Assembly: GCA_008638375.1 (NCBI GenBank)
Contig: CM018041.1
Span: 12,508,552-12,572,551 of the forward strand
From: Nyssa sinensis
Lineage: Eukaryota; Streptophyta; Magnoliopsida; Cornales; Nyssaceae
Direction: 5' to 3'
Length of the DNA: 64,000 bases
Part shown: piece after piece, positions 36,244 through 48,330 of the stretch
Numbering within the stretch: position 1 is the first letter of the stretch
How the letters are laid out: each line of letters starts with the position of its first letter
The notes under the pieces: generated by a model
Databases searched by the model: none
Seen by the model: only the letters and a program-made list of their open reading frames with translations
Told to the model about the DNA's origin: nothing
Translations under genes and position numbers: made by a program

Positions 36244-37805
36244 GATTGGCCAAACATGGCGCAATAGGGTGGCCAAAAATGGCCCAAAAGGGTTCTGAAA
36301 CATGGCCCAAAAGGGTGGCCAAGGGCTGGTGTCAAAGAGGTGTCAAGGGCTGGGTGCGCATGGGGGCGTAGGGCAGTGGGCGCGCGCGCGAGGACCGTCT
36401 GGCAGGTGTGCGAGGCTACGGCTGGGTGTGGGCTGGGGCTGTCCTGGGTTGGTCAGGGTCTGTTTCCTGCAGGTTCAATGTAGCTACATTGTATTTACTG
36501 CAGCTAAATTTCTCTGTGCAGCAGCTAATTTTCTCTTTTTTTTTGAATTTTTTTTCAAAGTTTTGTAAGCTACTTTTTTTCATTTTTAGCCTACTTCTTC
36601 AAAGTTTTTAACTCTCTCTTTTTGGCACTTTCCCACTTATATATGGGGTGTTTTACACTCCTAAATATTCTTTTAATTTCAAAAAATTTTAGCATGGTTT
36701 TCTTTGTTTTCTAAGCTTTTTCCACCTAATATTCCACAACACAATCCATCACTATGAAATTAACTACAAGAATATCTCCCCTTACTCAACAGAGCATTCA
36801 TACATCACTTAAAACACACAATCCACTATACATGCACATATACTTTATGTTTAAATATTACAAACTTCATGTTCATTACAATTTTAGGGCCTTGCCCATT
36901 GTTTTCACACTATACAAGATTTCTACAATTTGAATACACATGTATTAGGGCTTATGCCCTTATACATACAAAATATGCCCCAAGGGCCAAATATCCTCCA
37001 TGGTCCATATCCCCTCCATTCTTCAAGACTTCTTCAAGTCTCAAGTACCAGGAGCCTCATCTGTAATATGATATCCCATAAAGGGTCAGCACGACTACTG
37101 GTAAGACATAGTGCTAATGCAAGGAACAAACTTAAGACGTGGCATGTGCAAGTGTACATATATAAACTATATGCCTTTCAATTTATCAATACAATACGAT
37201 GGCGATATGCGTGACCTACACATGCAACTCTACATCACACCCATGTCTCGTTTCACGGACCTTCCCCGTTGGACACGGGGACCAATCGTATGTCTCGCTT
37301 CACGGTTCGTCCCTGTTGGATCACAAGTACCATGGCCAATTTTGGGTTTTTCACCACAGGATCTGCACCCTCACAATGCATAGCACCAAGTGCTCAACCC
37401 ACACTATGTTTTCAAAGATTCACAGTATGCCAATATGCCTTAGTTTTTCTATGCAATTTCAATGAGGCATTTTATCAAATACATGGTATACACATTAAAT
37501 CATGCATCATACATAAAGTAAATCATAACTTTCAAATCACAAAACTTCTTCCACATGAACATATGTTACATATAATCAATTCAAACACATGCTCAAGTTA
37601 CATGTAGCCGAACCAATAGGCGAGAATGTAGCCCTTGACGTGAGGAACAACTTTCGAGAAGAAAGCTTTGTGAGAATCCTAACCTAGAGATGAGTTTTGG
37701 AGGCTTGAAACTTGGAAAACCCTAAGTTTTCTTCACTTTTCTCTCCATGCATGAATTCTACTTCTTCTCAGACCAAATTCTAAGATTTTTATCTTTAGGG
37801 GGCTG

Positions 37806-37813
37806 TATTTATA
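37806..37813 (-). promoter_or_regulatory. TATA box of E2 5' LTR
   Basis: TATAAATA on the LTR strand, 427 bases from the LTR start at 38233. As this is the 5' LTR, it would be the promoter for E2 transcription. Confidence 0.6.
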
Positions 37814-38260
37814 CTAAAGGAGCTAAGGAGTAAAAAGACTCTTTTGCCCTTAATGAGTTCGGGACCCCCCTACACTATAACCCATCCCAAAACGCCTCAA
37901 TTCGAAATTCTGATTTAACCAAAGTTCTTAAAATTATTTTAAATAAAAAATTTCAAAAAAATTATTTTCGCCTGTTGGCAGTTTCAACCAGACCCACCCG
38001 AGATGCCCTTTATGGTCTATTTTTTAAATTGTCTCCAATTAGGTTCAAATTTTTACAGGAGGTATATTTTAACATTATAAGCATGTTTCTCTTCTATGGC
38101 ATACTCAAATTATGCTCTTAAACATGACTTATGCCTAAATGATGCATGTATAGCGCCTTACTAGTAAACAGTGCATGAATAGTGCCCTACCAGCAAAAAT
38201 AAAAAATTTATCCTTATTTTTCAGATCTCTACATAGATTGTTAAATTATTAGTGGATTGA

Positions 38261-38261
38261 A

Positions 38262-38317
<56 letters not shown>
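38261..38317. repeat. (AAT)n microsatellite
   Basis: About 19 uninterrupted AAT units in E1 internal DNA between the E2 insertion and pol. Confidence 0.97.
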
Positions 38318-38318
<1 letters not shown>

Positions 38319-38409
38319 GAAAATGACCGTGTTGTTTAATATAGAGAATGAATTGTGAATGGCATGATTAGATTAAGCTTGTGGGGAGTATGATTTCAGA
38401 TTTTTACTT

Positions 38410-39738
38410 AACATGTAATTGGAGATGGATTGGTTGTTTACTTTCTGGGCGAGTATAGACTGCTACAAGGGGAGAGTGACGGTGTGTACTCCTGAGGGAG
38501 ATAGTTTTTATTTCATGAGGGATCGTGGAGATTTCCTAGTGCCACCTTTGTATGACTCGAGGAGTTGGGGAGGTCATAGCTACTTGTTGGCTAGCTTGAT
38601 AGCAGATGGGAGTGGGACTACATAGAGTGTATTACCGCCAGCAGTGGATGAGTTTCCAGATGTCTTTCCAGATGACTTGACTAGTCTACCGCTGAGACGA
38701 GAGATAGAGTTCACGATAGAGCTTATCCTAGGCACTATGCCTATTTCCATTCCACTTTGCCGTATGGCTCCAACTGAATTGAGGGAGCTGAAGGAGTAGT
38801 TGACTGATTTGCAAGGTAAGGATTTTATTTGTCCTAGTACTTCACCGTGGGATGGTTCGGCATTATTTGCGAAGAAGAGGGATGGGACATTACATTTGTG
38901 TGTGGATTATAGGAGACTGAACTAGGTCACTATCAAGAATAAGTACCCGTTACCGAGGATAGATGACTTGTTTGATCAGCTTAGGGGTTCGAGATGCTTC
39001 TCAAAGATTGATCTTTGATCTGGGTATCATCAGTTGAGAGTACGGGAGGAGGATGTGGCGAAGACAGTTTTCTGCACTTGTTATGGCCATTATGAGTTTG
39101 TAGTTATGCCATTCGGTGTGACGAATGCCCCGGCGGCATTCATGGACTTGATGCATCGCATCTTTAGTCCTTATTTAGATCAGTTTGTCGTGGTCTTTGT
39201 TGATGACATTCTAATTTATTCACCTTCTGAGGAGGAGCATACTTTCCACTTACGGACTGTATTACAGATTTTGAGGGAGTATCGTTTGTTTGCTAAGTTC
39301 TCGAAGTGTGAGTTTTGGTTTCAAGAGGTAAAGTTTCTAGGCCATGTTGTATCAAGTAGTGGGGTATCCGTAGATCCTTCTAATATTGACTTTGTTATGA
39401 GTTGGGAGAGGCCAAAGAATGTGTTTGAGATCCGGAGTTTCTTAGGATTGGCCGGATACTACCATTGATTTGTAGAGGAATTTTCTCGTCTTGTCGCATC
39501 GATGACTTGTCTGACGCGCAAGGGCATTAGATTCGAGTGGAGTGATGACTATGAGCAGTCATTTTAGGAGCTGAAGAGGAGGCTGACTTCGGCACCTGTT
39601 CTGATTATACCTGAGGGAGGTATTGGTTGTACAGTCTATTGCGATGCGTCGCGAGAGGGCCTAGATTGTGTATTGATGCAGGAGGGTAGGGTGCTAGTTT
39701 ATGGTTTTCACGAGTTGAAGAGTCATGAGCATAACTAT
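38410..39738 (+). pseudogene. E1 pol relic: protease end, reverse transcriptase, RNase H start
   Basis: A single frame aligned with codon 38419 runs 440 codons with no frameshift but six stops: 38623, 38797, 38923, 39016, 39466 and 39565. Order: end of the aspartic protease (MDWLFTFWASIDC), linker ([12 protein letters not shown]), reverse transcriptase with [39 protein letters not shown], catalytic FVDDILIYS (Asp pair 39202-39207), [15 protein letters not shown] and [11 protein letters not shown], then RNase H with YCDAS and ELKSHEHNY. This is Ty3/gypsy chromovirus pol, Tekay/Del-like by RT wording. It ends where E3 is inserted in RNase H at 39739; the rest of RNase H, integrase and chromodomain are not visible. 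Confidence 0.93.
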
Positions 39739-41501
39739 TGTCACGCCCCGAATTTTCACAAACACAGGGGTGAGTGTAACGGAACTAAAAGAAATGAAAT
39801 AAAAGACAATTTAAATGGATTGACTTAAACTTACATTCACTTCCATCAGCATACATCCATGTACGCTACATTCAATAAAAATATTTCACATGTCATTTGG
39901 GGCTCAAGCCCTTACATTACAAAATATGTCCCAAGGGCCAAATATACTTCAAGGTTCTTTTCCCCTCCTTTCCCTAAGACTTCACCAAGTCTCATACACC
40001 AGGACCATCATCTGTAATATGATATCCCACAAATGGGTCAGCGCAACTGCTGGTATGACACAATGCTAAAGCAAGGAACAAAAGCAAGGTGTGGCATGTG
40101 CAACTGTACATTTACGTCTACATGCCTCCCGAATCATCCATATAATGTAATGGCAATGCACAAGATACATCCATGCAAACTCTATACTACATCCATGAAT
40201 TCATTAATACGATGTAATGAAAATATGCGTGACACACCCACGCAACTCTATGCCACACCCATGTCTCGTTTACGGAACACATCCGATGGATCCTGAGTAC
40301 CAATGCAACGACCAATTTTGGGTTTTTTACCACAGGATACACCCTTATAATACAATTGCACCGAAGTGCTCAACCCACACTATGTTCCAAAGGATTCACC
40401 ATATGCCAATATGCTTTTGATTTTCACCATGCCATAATGCAATCTCAATGCAACATTTTATCGAATACATGGAACATGCTTTAATTAATGCATTCTACTT
40501 AAAGCAACAATAACATTTGAATCCCAAAAATTCTCCCACAAGTCTATATGTTATGCACAATCAATTTAAACACATGCTCAAATTGCTCATTCACAATCTC
40601 AACAGTTCTCCAAGAACATAAATCACATACGGTATCAACACATGGAATAAATCATAACACTCAAAGAATAATAGAGAACACTCAAACACATAAACAAATC
40701 ACTCAAGGCTTTTCAAAGCAACATTTCCTATGTGATTTTCTAACATCAGATATACATATGAATCATTCAATCAACATGAAAATCACCCCTAAACTCAATC
40801 CTATTCCTTACTTAGCAAAATATCATACCTGACAGGGTTTTTCTCAACCCTAGGGAGTCGTGTCCACTACGCAGTCAAACTAACCGATGATAACACAATC
40901 CTCTTACTGTATCTGTCTAGAAGATCAAACCGCCTTCTCTTTTCCCTTCAGTGTTCCTAAAATTCACAAATATGCCTCAGTCTATCGTTACATGAATTTA
41001 TGCTATTCATCAAATTTTATGTCTCTTTACTATTGGTATCTCTTTTACTTGAATAGACTCTACCATTGAATCTGGAACGTCGAACAAAGTCGATTTAGGC
41101 TTTCGCGGAATTCAACTTGGACATCTGTACTAAAAAGGGTAAAATGGTCATTTTACACTTTCACGGGTTCTTACTTCTTGAAGCCTGTTTTCTCAAATTG
41201 GCCTCCATCATTGAGTCTAGAATGCTCGAAATAATAAAAATTCACTATTCTTTTATTTTAATCGGAGTCCGTTTGACTACTTTTTGAGTTGGGGGCATTT
41301 TGGTCATTTTTAGTGTCTCTACTGGTCTTTTAAATTTTTGGATTCCCGCCTTGTGAAATGGACCTCACCATTGGTCTCCGTAGGTCCGAGACATAAATAA
41401 AACACTATTCGTTTACTATTTTTGGACTACGTCTTAATCCCCTTTAATTTCCTTAATTAAGTTAATTTATTTAACAATTTAAATAAATTAAATAATATAT
41501 A

Positions 41502-44500
41502 TGTCACATCCCCCTTACCCACCCTGTGCGGATTAGGGGCATGCAACCGGCCAGTTAGGCACCCATCGGTTTTGTTTTTTTTTTTGAAATCAAAATGCCG
41601 ACGGTAATCCTAACCACAGGCCATTCATCAGTAACATCCAAGTACAATGCATTCAATTAATATAAGTTGCAGCGGAACTAAGGGAATGCATAACACCTTG
41701 GCAGAGCCATTAATACATCCATGGTTAACTATTACATCATTGTCCTACAAAAGATACTAGTCTTAGGTTTCAGTACATCATATTCAAAAATGGAGTTAGG
41801 TACAAAAATGGTTAATTCATGGATTCTTCAAAATAGTGCTTCGGGTCTCCAACCCGCTAATCTCGGTCGCTAGGTCCATCACCTGAAAAATGTTAGGGAA
41901 GGGGTGAGCTTTAAAAAGCCCAGTGAGTAACACGGGTCCCCTGTCATGGGTTTCAAACCATTGTTGTTTATAAAACAGGTGGTCGGATCAGACATTTTAG
42001 AGGATATAGTTAAATCCATATATTTGAACAATATTTAAAACAAGAATACAGTCAAAACATCATAGCAACAGAACAGTTCAATAATGAGCAGAGCAGAACA
42101 GTTTAACAGGATAACCGTACAGTATGCACACTTTAAATAGTGCAATATGCTCATACAGAGTCCAAGACTGAATTTGGTACCATGAGTCAGTAGTTCTTTT
42201 AGTAAAAACAAGGATAATTTCATTTCAATACGGAACAGTGAAATCGGACAGGGTAAAATTTAGTCATGCATTGAGTAAAAGCATGGAAGACAGTATATCA
42301 GTAGAAACAGTACAGTACAGTATTCAAAAAATACAATAACTAGACGGTGTACTTATACACCAATTCAGGAGTCTAGGTTACTCACCTTGTGCGGTATCGG
42401 GTTTTAACTGAGAAGCCTTTCTCTTCTTCTTATCCTTCTTTATCCTAGAAAATTTATGAACATTTCGTAAATCTCACATGAATCTTAACTTGGTTTATTT
42501 TAATTCAAAATTCAACCTGAGTTAGACTATCTCGTTGTCTATGTGATTTTATGATAATTGAAATTCACCTTTGCACCCACTCTTTCAGGGTTTCCGTGTC
42601 TTCCTGTTTCTTTAGTTTGGCCTCCGCGACCATTTCCTTGGTACGCATCTTGTATATAAACGGTCGTACGGAGACTACCTCAGTCGTTTTGGCTATCCTT
42701 ATGTTCCGTTCGATAATCTTTTGTTGCCATAAGAGTTGTCGCATGAACTCCTGTTGCTTCTTGTCAACTAGTCTTTCGGCTTTAGACATAATGGTAAATT
42801 TCTTGTTTTTCCCTTCCATGACCGGTTTGAGTTTTTACCCTATAGCATGATCCAAGAAGTCAGGATGTGTATTACTTCTAGGCAGTCCGGTCATGACATT
42901 ATCTAAGCTTTCATTGGATTAGTCTTTAGTTCATTCGGATGTTATCTAACTTGATACAGGGCTAGGGATATTTTGGTCATTTCACAGTTGTGGAGTTTCG
43001 TCTCCGATTCGTCATCCAATCATGTGTATAGTCCCCTACGTGTCGGGGTTTCTATTGTTTTCAGTTTCGTCTCAATCGGACTTTGTTTGGGTTCTAAACA
43101 ATGTCAGGGGCAATTTGGTAATTTCGTGTGTTGTATTTTTCGGTACTTTATTTGCTAATACGGACCTCACCGTTGAGTCCGGAATGTCTGACATAGTCAA
43201 AATAGACTATCTTTTAGTTGTATTTGGGTTCGAGTATCATCAGGGGTAGTATGGTCATTTACCCCTACGTGTTTGTATTTTTCGGGACTTAATTTCCCAA
43301 ATCGGACTCCACCATTGAGTCCGGAATGGTTGAAATAGTGAAAATACACTATTCATTTGACTTATTTGGACTTTATTTGACCTATTTATGACCTAAGGGT
43401 AATTTGGTCATTTTTATTTAATTAATAAATTAATTAAATAAATTAATTTATTATTTATTAAATTATCAGGGGTATAATTGAAATAAAATATCAGAATCTG
43501 GGCCACAGTGTAATATTTCGAAACTGTTGGGGGTTGGTTTGCAATTTTCCAAAAGTTTGAACTGAACCAAAAGGGTTCAGCCCTTAAGCAAGTGAACCGG
43601 ACCGGTTCAATCCGGTCTTGACCGGTTCAGGGTAATGTGCTGATGTCGGGCAGACGTCAGCCCTACAGTTTAAAATTTAAATTTAACAGTGACAAAACGA
43701 CACAGTTTGGTTCTAACGGGTTATCCGTTTTTCGGTCGGGTCGGGGCCCGACCCGAAGACCCGGTCCATGGCCCGACCCGCACTGTTCATCGTCCCCAAC
43801 AGTCTAGGGCTACTGTTGCCCTAGAATTTCAGAATTTTCTTCTTCGATTTCGTAGAGTTTTAAGCATCCATTTTCATTGCTTTCCATCTTAATCGATTTC
43901 TAGTGGTCATATTAACAATCTAACATCAATTTAGAGCATCGAATCGAGCTCTAATGGTTCTGTTTCAAGGTGATACCCCGAAACCTGCAACTGACTCGTG
44001 ATGGTTCATTTTTGGTCCAAATCGCTTGGGGTTTCTTGCGTTGTGAGCTATAGGTTATGGGGTTTCAGTTCCTACCCTAAAATCCCATTTTAATATAGGT
44101 TTTCATGAGTTACAACTTTGAACCCGTACCTGCAACCGAGCATTCGATGGTCAAAACCTAGGTATTGAGGTCGCGGTCTAAGGTTTTTGTGATCCTAGGA
44201 AGGTCTATTTTACGTCCCAAGTAACTAAAACAAGTTCGGAGCAGGTTGATTTAGACCCATTCAGTCAAGGTCCTCTAATGGCGGGTTTCACTGTTTCCAT
44301 GGTTTGGGGCAGTTCTGATGGTTCATATGTGAGCATTCAATCCAGATTTTATGGTTTAAACATGATACATGCGTTAAAAATCCTAAAAACATCAAAACAG
44401 TAGCTGAAATTTCCAAAGAGAAATTCAAGGTTTTTGGATGACTTACCTTCAAACAGTGGTCTCCTCACTGATTTAGGTTCAAACAGAACTCCAACAGGTT

Positions 44501-45303
44501 GCTTTGATCCCTCCGTGCACTCCCAGACCTTAGCTCCCTTCTATTGCTTCTTCAATGGATCACCAATGCACACACACAAGGTCTCACTTTCTCTCTCTAG
44601 ATTCTCTCCCTTTCTCTCTAACCCACACTCTCTCTAAAACAGTAGACTACCCTCAATACAAATCTGGTCTCATGGAGATTGTATATCAAAAATCAGATTT
44701 CTTTTCTTGATGTTTCATCTCCCCCAAGTGCATGATGGGTTTGCATGCAATTTGGTTGGGAGGAGATGTAATCATGGTGGAATAGGCATGATGGCTAGGG
44801 CTTAGGGTGATGCATGCTGAGGTGTTGCATGCATGTCCATTGGTCACTTTGGGGAGAGGCCAAATCTGATTACTAATTAAATATATATCTTTGCATATAT
44901 ATGCACAAAGGTGCTCCTAGCTTAGTTGGTAAATTTTTGGTAAACTAAATTTTGCCTAGTTTGGTCAAGGGATCAAATCCTCTTGGCCACATTTTTGGTC
45001 TTTTTTCCATATTTCGGGCTTAGGCCCTGTTTGGCTGCGCATTAATGCAGTTTCACTGTTTTCTCCCTAACTTTCAATCTGTAGCTTAATTTTTGACGCG
45101 GTTTCCTTCGGTCAACTCCTAGTTAGGTTAGCTTCAGTGTCTAAGGGTTCAGTGACAGTAATCAGTTTCTCAGAATTTTTTAACATTTGCTAACATGGGT
45201 TTGATCAGTATTAAACAGTTGAATTTAAACAGTTAAATGCCAGATCAGATTTCAAGAAGAGTTTTTCATTACATAATTTAATAATTAAGTCTGGGGTGTT
45301 ACA
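41502..45303 (-). mobile_element. Solo LTR starting TGTAACACCCC, TSD ATATA
   Basis: Plus strand reads TGTCACATCCCCCTTACCC...GTCTGGGGTGTTACA, 3802 bp, with perfect flanks ATATA (41497-41501, 45304-45308). The LTR strand is minus (start TGTAACACCCCAGACTTAAT). The phrase 'ggtgagctttaaaaagcccagtgagtaa' at about 41905-41932 is shared with the partial LTR at 48331. A 99-codon ORF at 42551 and its 84-codon antisense partner (42565-42819) have no recognised family; the antisense one is Lys/Glu/Gln-rich. No PBS or PPT. Confidence 0.92.
42565..42819 (-). other. Coding-like segment in the solo LTR, unrecognised
   Basis: An 84-codon minus-strand frame, sense to the LTR, is rich in charged residues (KNKKFTIMSKAERLVDKKQ, KMRTKEMVAEAKLKKQ), looks helical, and lacks the simple-sequence bias of its surroundings. 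No flanking support exists. It may be a captured exon or chance; I cannot name it. Confidence 0.25.
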
Positions 45304-46294
45304 ATATATATGTATGTATATATATATATCCGGCAGTATATGACCACATGGGCCTCAGTGGCCCATGCACTCTTGGTTAAGCCCCTTGGCTTTGGTTGGT
45401 TCTGTGTTCGATTTAGGGGGCGCAACCCCCTTTTTATTTTTCTTAAACTATGGTAACCAAACAACGGATAAGGGCCATTTCAGGGATAGGCTATCCCAAC
45501 CCATGTCTAGCCTAACCAATTTAATTTCATAAACCAACAACCAAACATCCCCTATTTATTTAATTTAAAACTGTCTTAATAAAAACGGCACAGTTTCGTC
45601 CCAAGCAAGCACCAAACGACACCGCATAAGGCCAACCCAGTTCATCCCCTTCCCCATTTTTCTGGTGATTATCCGTTAGGATTTCGTCGCCATCTCCGGT
45701 GACGGCAACCCATTTCCGATCAAGTTTCACCTCCTTTTAAATGCCGTTTTCTTTAGTTTTTCATGGAGGTTCCATTTCTAATTTTTGTTTTTAATTTGGT
45801 TCATCAAATACCTATGAATATACCCAAAACCGTAGCTCCGGTGAACAACCTAGATTTCTGGCGAGCTCTAGTTTTCAGTGGTTTCCCCACTGTTTTGTTT
45901 CTAATCTTCTCCCTAATCGTTTCTACACCTTAGATGGATCATTGCACATCATTTAATCTAAGTTTTAAGCATAAAAATTCTAAAACCGAATTATCTTGGA
46001 AAACCTGCAACTATGAATATCTTATTCATCTTTCAACCATTTTCTCTCGTTATTTTTGCATTTTTTTTCTCTTAAAATCAGCTACATGACCCTACAATTT
46101 TTTTAGCATGAAATCTACTCAAAAACTAAAACCATTAAAATGATAAATTTTAAACTTAACTTACTTGTTCCTGTGACAGTTTCTTTTTCTGATTTCTTTT
46201 CCTTCTGAATTCCTCAACTCTTCTACTTCCGAGTCCAAGATCAATTCCTAGTTTCTCTTTTCTTTGTTTTCTTTCCATTTTACCTTAAGCATAC

Positions 46295-46340
<46 letters not shown>

Positions 46341-47085
46341 AAGACACCGCCCTTCACTCTCTCTTTTCTTTCTCTCTCTACCCCTTATTTCTACAGACTT
46401 TATTGACCTTTCTTTTCTCTACTTTCGACTCAGATTTGATCTTTCCTTTTTCCTACTTCAGCTTTACATTAATTGTGTACATGATAGTCGTGTTATATAT
46501 ATATATGTATATTATATCACATTCACACACACACACACACACACACACCAACAGTACACACCCATACCCACTCAACCGACATCCACACAAGCATGCTTCT
46601 TACATGCTGCATGTGTGGGTATATAATTGTACACGTATATATATATATATATATACTATAATATACTATATTATACCTATACACATGTATAAATACATGA
46701 TTTATATATATCTTATACATATATATACATTCATACACATACGTATATACTAAATTTTGGGCACGTATACATACACTAATATTTCATGGCATATACGTAT
46801 ACACGTGTATGCATGCTTGCATGGGACTGTGTACATGCATGCATTACGAGGCATGGTCCTGGGTTGCTCGGGCGTCGCCCGTACTGACTACACAAAATAA
46901 ACCGTTCACATTCTTAAATCAATCCGTCCATATGATATCACGATATAGAGCCTTAACGGCTCGGGTTATAACTAGGTGTTACACTACTCAACCGATCTAC
47001 CTCGATCTACGTGCCATCCCAGGTCAGGGTACTACAGCCCTACTGGCAAAACAAAAAATTTATTCTCAATTTTCAGGTCTCTACA

Positions 47086-47101
47086 TCCTTCCCCCCTTAA
47101 A
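47086..47101 (-). other. Polypurine tract of E3
   Basis: Minus strand TTTAAGGGGGGAAGGA immediately before the LTR start TGTAGAGACCTG. Identical in layout to the E2 tract. Confidence 0.9.
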
Positions 47102-47946
47102 GAAATTTCGTCCCGAAATTTTAAAAATATTCGTCTTCAACAAAATCTTGGAAGATCGATACAAAATGCATTATAACATGGAGACGTGCAACCTTACCTA
47201 TGGATCCTTCACCTCTCCCTTCGCCAGGCAATATGGAATGCATTACCCTCTCCCATTACCCCCTCCCCCATAGGCTCAGCCTCATCAGCGGACGTGCAGC
47301 GACGTGCAAACATCTCCACACTCCCTACTAGGGTCTGGTTCTGATCCCATTTGTAACGGCCCACTCCACATGGCACAACGCATAATGAAATCCTCAAACA
47401 TGTTGGCTTATCAATGCCAATTTTTCAAATCCATCCAAGCATCATGACCCACCTCAATAACTCAACACAATAAAATACTCAATGCTCACAATGATATCTC
47501 AAAGCCTCTCACACATGTGATGACCATCTAAGTAACCTCAAATTAAGCATGCAATTATCTAGTAGTTCATCATTATGGCATCAATATATCACCTGTTACC
47601 TCAATGTAATTCAATAATCCAGTTCCAAGTACTATAATCATGAAACTTAAAGCAATGTATCAAGGTTCAAAAGAACAAAACATTAGTGAAACTCTTCACC
47701 AATTTAAATCATGAATATACATCAATCCTTACTCACATGTATTGAGACACACGTACATATAAACATGTTTAAACATTCTCTTATACATGCATTAATAACA
47801 ATTAGTCTGTATATAAAAAAAAAATCACAGTCACAATACTATAATGGGCATTAGAGTAGTATGCATATATAGAATAAACAAGCAACATTCAATAGCTAAC
47901 ACATAAACTACCACATCAGCACCCAAGTATAAACTCCATCCCAAGA

Positions 47947-47977
<31 letters not shown>

Positions 47978-48330
47978 TAAATAAGCATACAACCTGCTGT
48001 AAAGGTAACTAGGTACATATCCCAACCTATGGACATCCAGGCTTATAGCCTATCTCACAGACAACAAGCACATAGTCTCTTCTTAATTTCACTCAGTCTA
48101 CTGCATAGATATAAACATCCAGTCTCAGTTCATCAATAACTAAGCATACCATACATTGTACAAATTTCACACGCTAAAGCAACAAGCACTCACCTAATCA
48201 TGCAATCCAAACTAGTCCAATTAAGTCGAGGTCTAACCTCTCCTATCTCATAACAAAGTCCATCCTAGAAAGATCCACGAACACCCCATGAAATAAAGAA
48301 ACTATCTCCCTCAGGAGTACACACCGTCAC
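47102..48330 (-). other. E3 internal region, truncated
   Basis: Non-coding internal DNA related to E2 (26851 onward) and E4 (54302 onward). It includes a decayed cryptic LTR/PBS junction at about 47331-47358, the 'aggcttatagcctatctc' repeat block near 48030-48060 and a pol relic at 48236-48330. It is interrupted at 48331 by another LTR. The rest of E3, including its 5' LTR, is not in the window. Confidence 0.7.
48236..48330 (-). pseudogene. Pol relic of E3: protease end joined to RT end
   Basis: On the minus strand the segment reads VTVCTPEGDSF, matching the end of the protease at about 38480-38512 of E1, and then jumps directly to sequence matching the RT segment [13 protein letters not shown] (about 39361-39400). 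Roughly 850 bases of pol are deleted. The same joint occurs in E4 (55590-55790 and 63146-63346). It is cut at 48331 by an inserted LTR. Confidence 0.65.

Larger units (their letters stand above)
22720..38233 (-). mobile_element. Complete non-autonomous LTR element E2 (LARD-like), TSD TAGAT
   Basis: Minus-strand element inserted in E1. The 3' LTR is 22720-26834, the PPT 26835-26850, the internal region 26835-28597, the PBS 28576-28593, and the 5' LTR 28598-38233 (split by a nested solo LTR at 29044-36243). Flanks TAGAT (22715-22719 and 38234-38238) match perfectly. The internal region is only about 1.76 kb and has no gag or pol, so the element could move only with proteins supplied in trans. 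The 5' LTR lacks about 390 bases near 37602 that the 3' LTR keeps (about 25817-26198), so the LTRs are not recent twins. Confidence 0.9.
28598..38233 (-). mobile_element. 5' LTR of E2, split by a nested solo LTR
   Basis: Parts 28598-29043 and 36249-38233 join at the duplicated GATTG to give about 2.43 kb. The plus-strand edges are TGTTACGCCCTGAATTTTC and TTTTTCAGATCTCTACA. It carries the palindrome array across the insertion point, the GC-rich patch (36340-36470), the core block (37195-37390) and a TATA box at 37806. About 390 bases near 37602 are missing compared with the 3' LTR. Confidence 0.88.
39739..47085 (-). mobile_element. 3' LTR of element E3, split by a nested solo LTR
   Basis: Plus-strand edges are TGTCACGCCCCGAATTTTC and TTTTCAGGTCTCTACA. 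Without the nested LTR (41502-45303 and its TSD) it is about 3.54 kb. A PPT follows at 47086, so this is the 3' LTR of a minus-strand element inserted in E1 RNase H. The left flank ACTAT (39734-39738) is half of a target duplication; the other half lies outside the window. The core block is at about 40215-40345. Microsatellite-rich DNA at 46300-46800 creates poly-Tyr/Ile chance ORFs. Confidence 0.88.

Noticed and set aside
38410..39738. Functional pol gene
   Set aside because: Six in-frame stops, loss of most of gag upstream, and interruption by E3 in RNase H rule out function.
46295..46753. 152-codon ORF rich in Tyr, Ile and His
   Set aside because: Translation of TA and CA microsatellites inside the E3 LTR.
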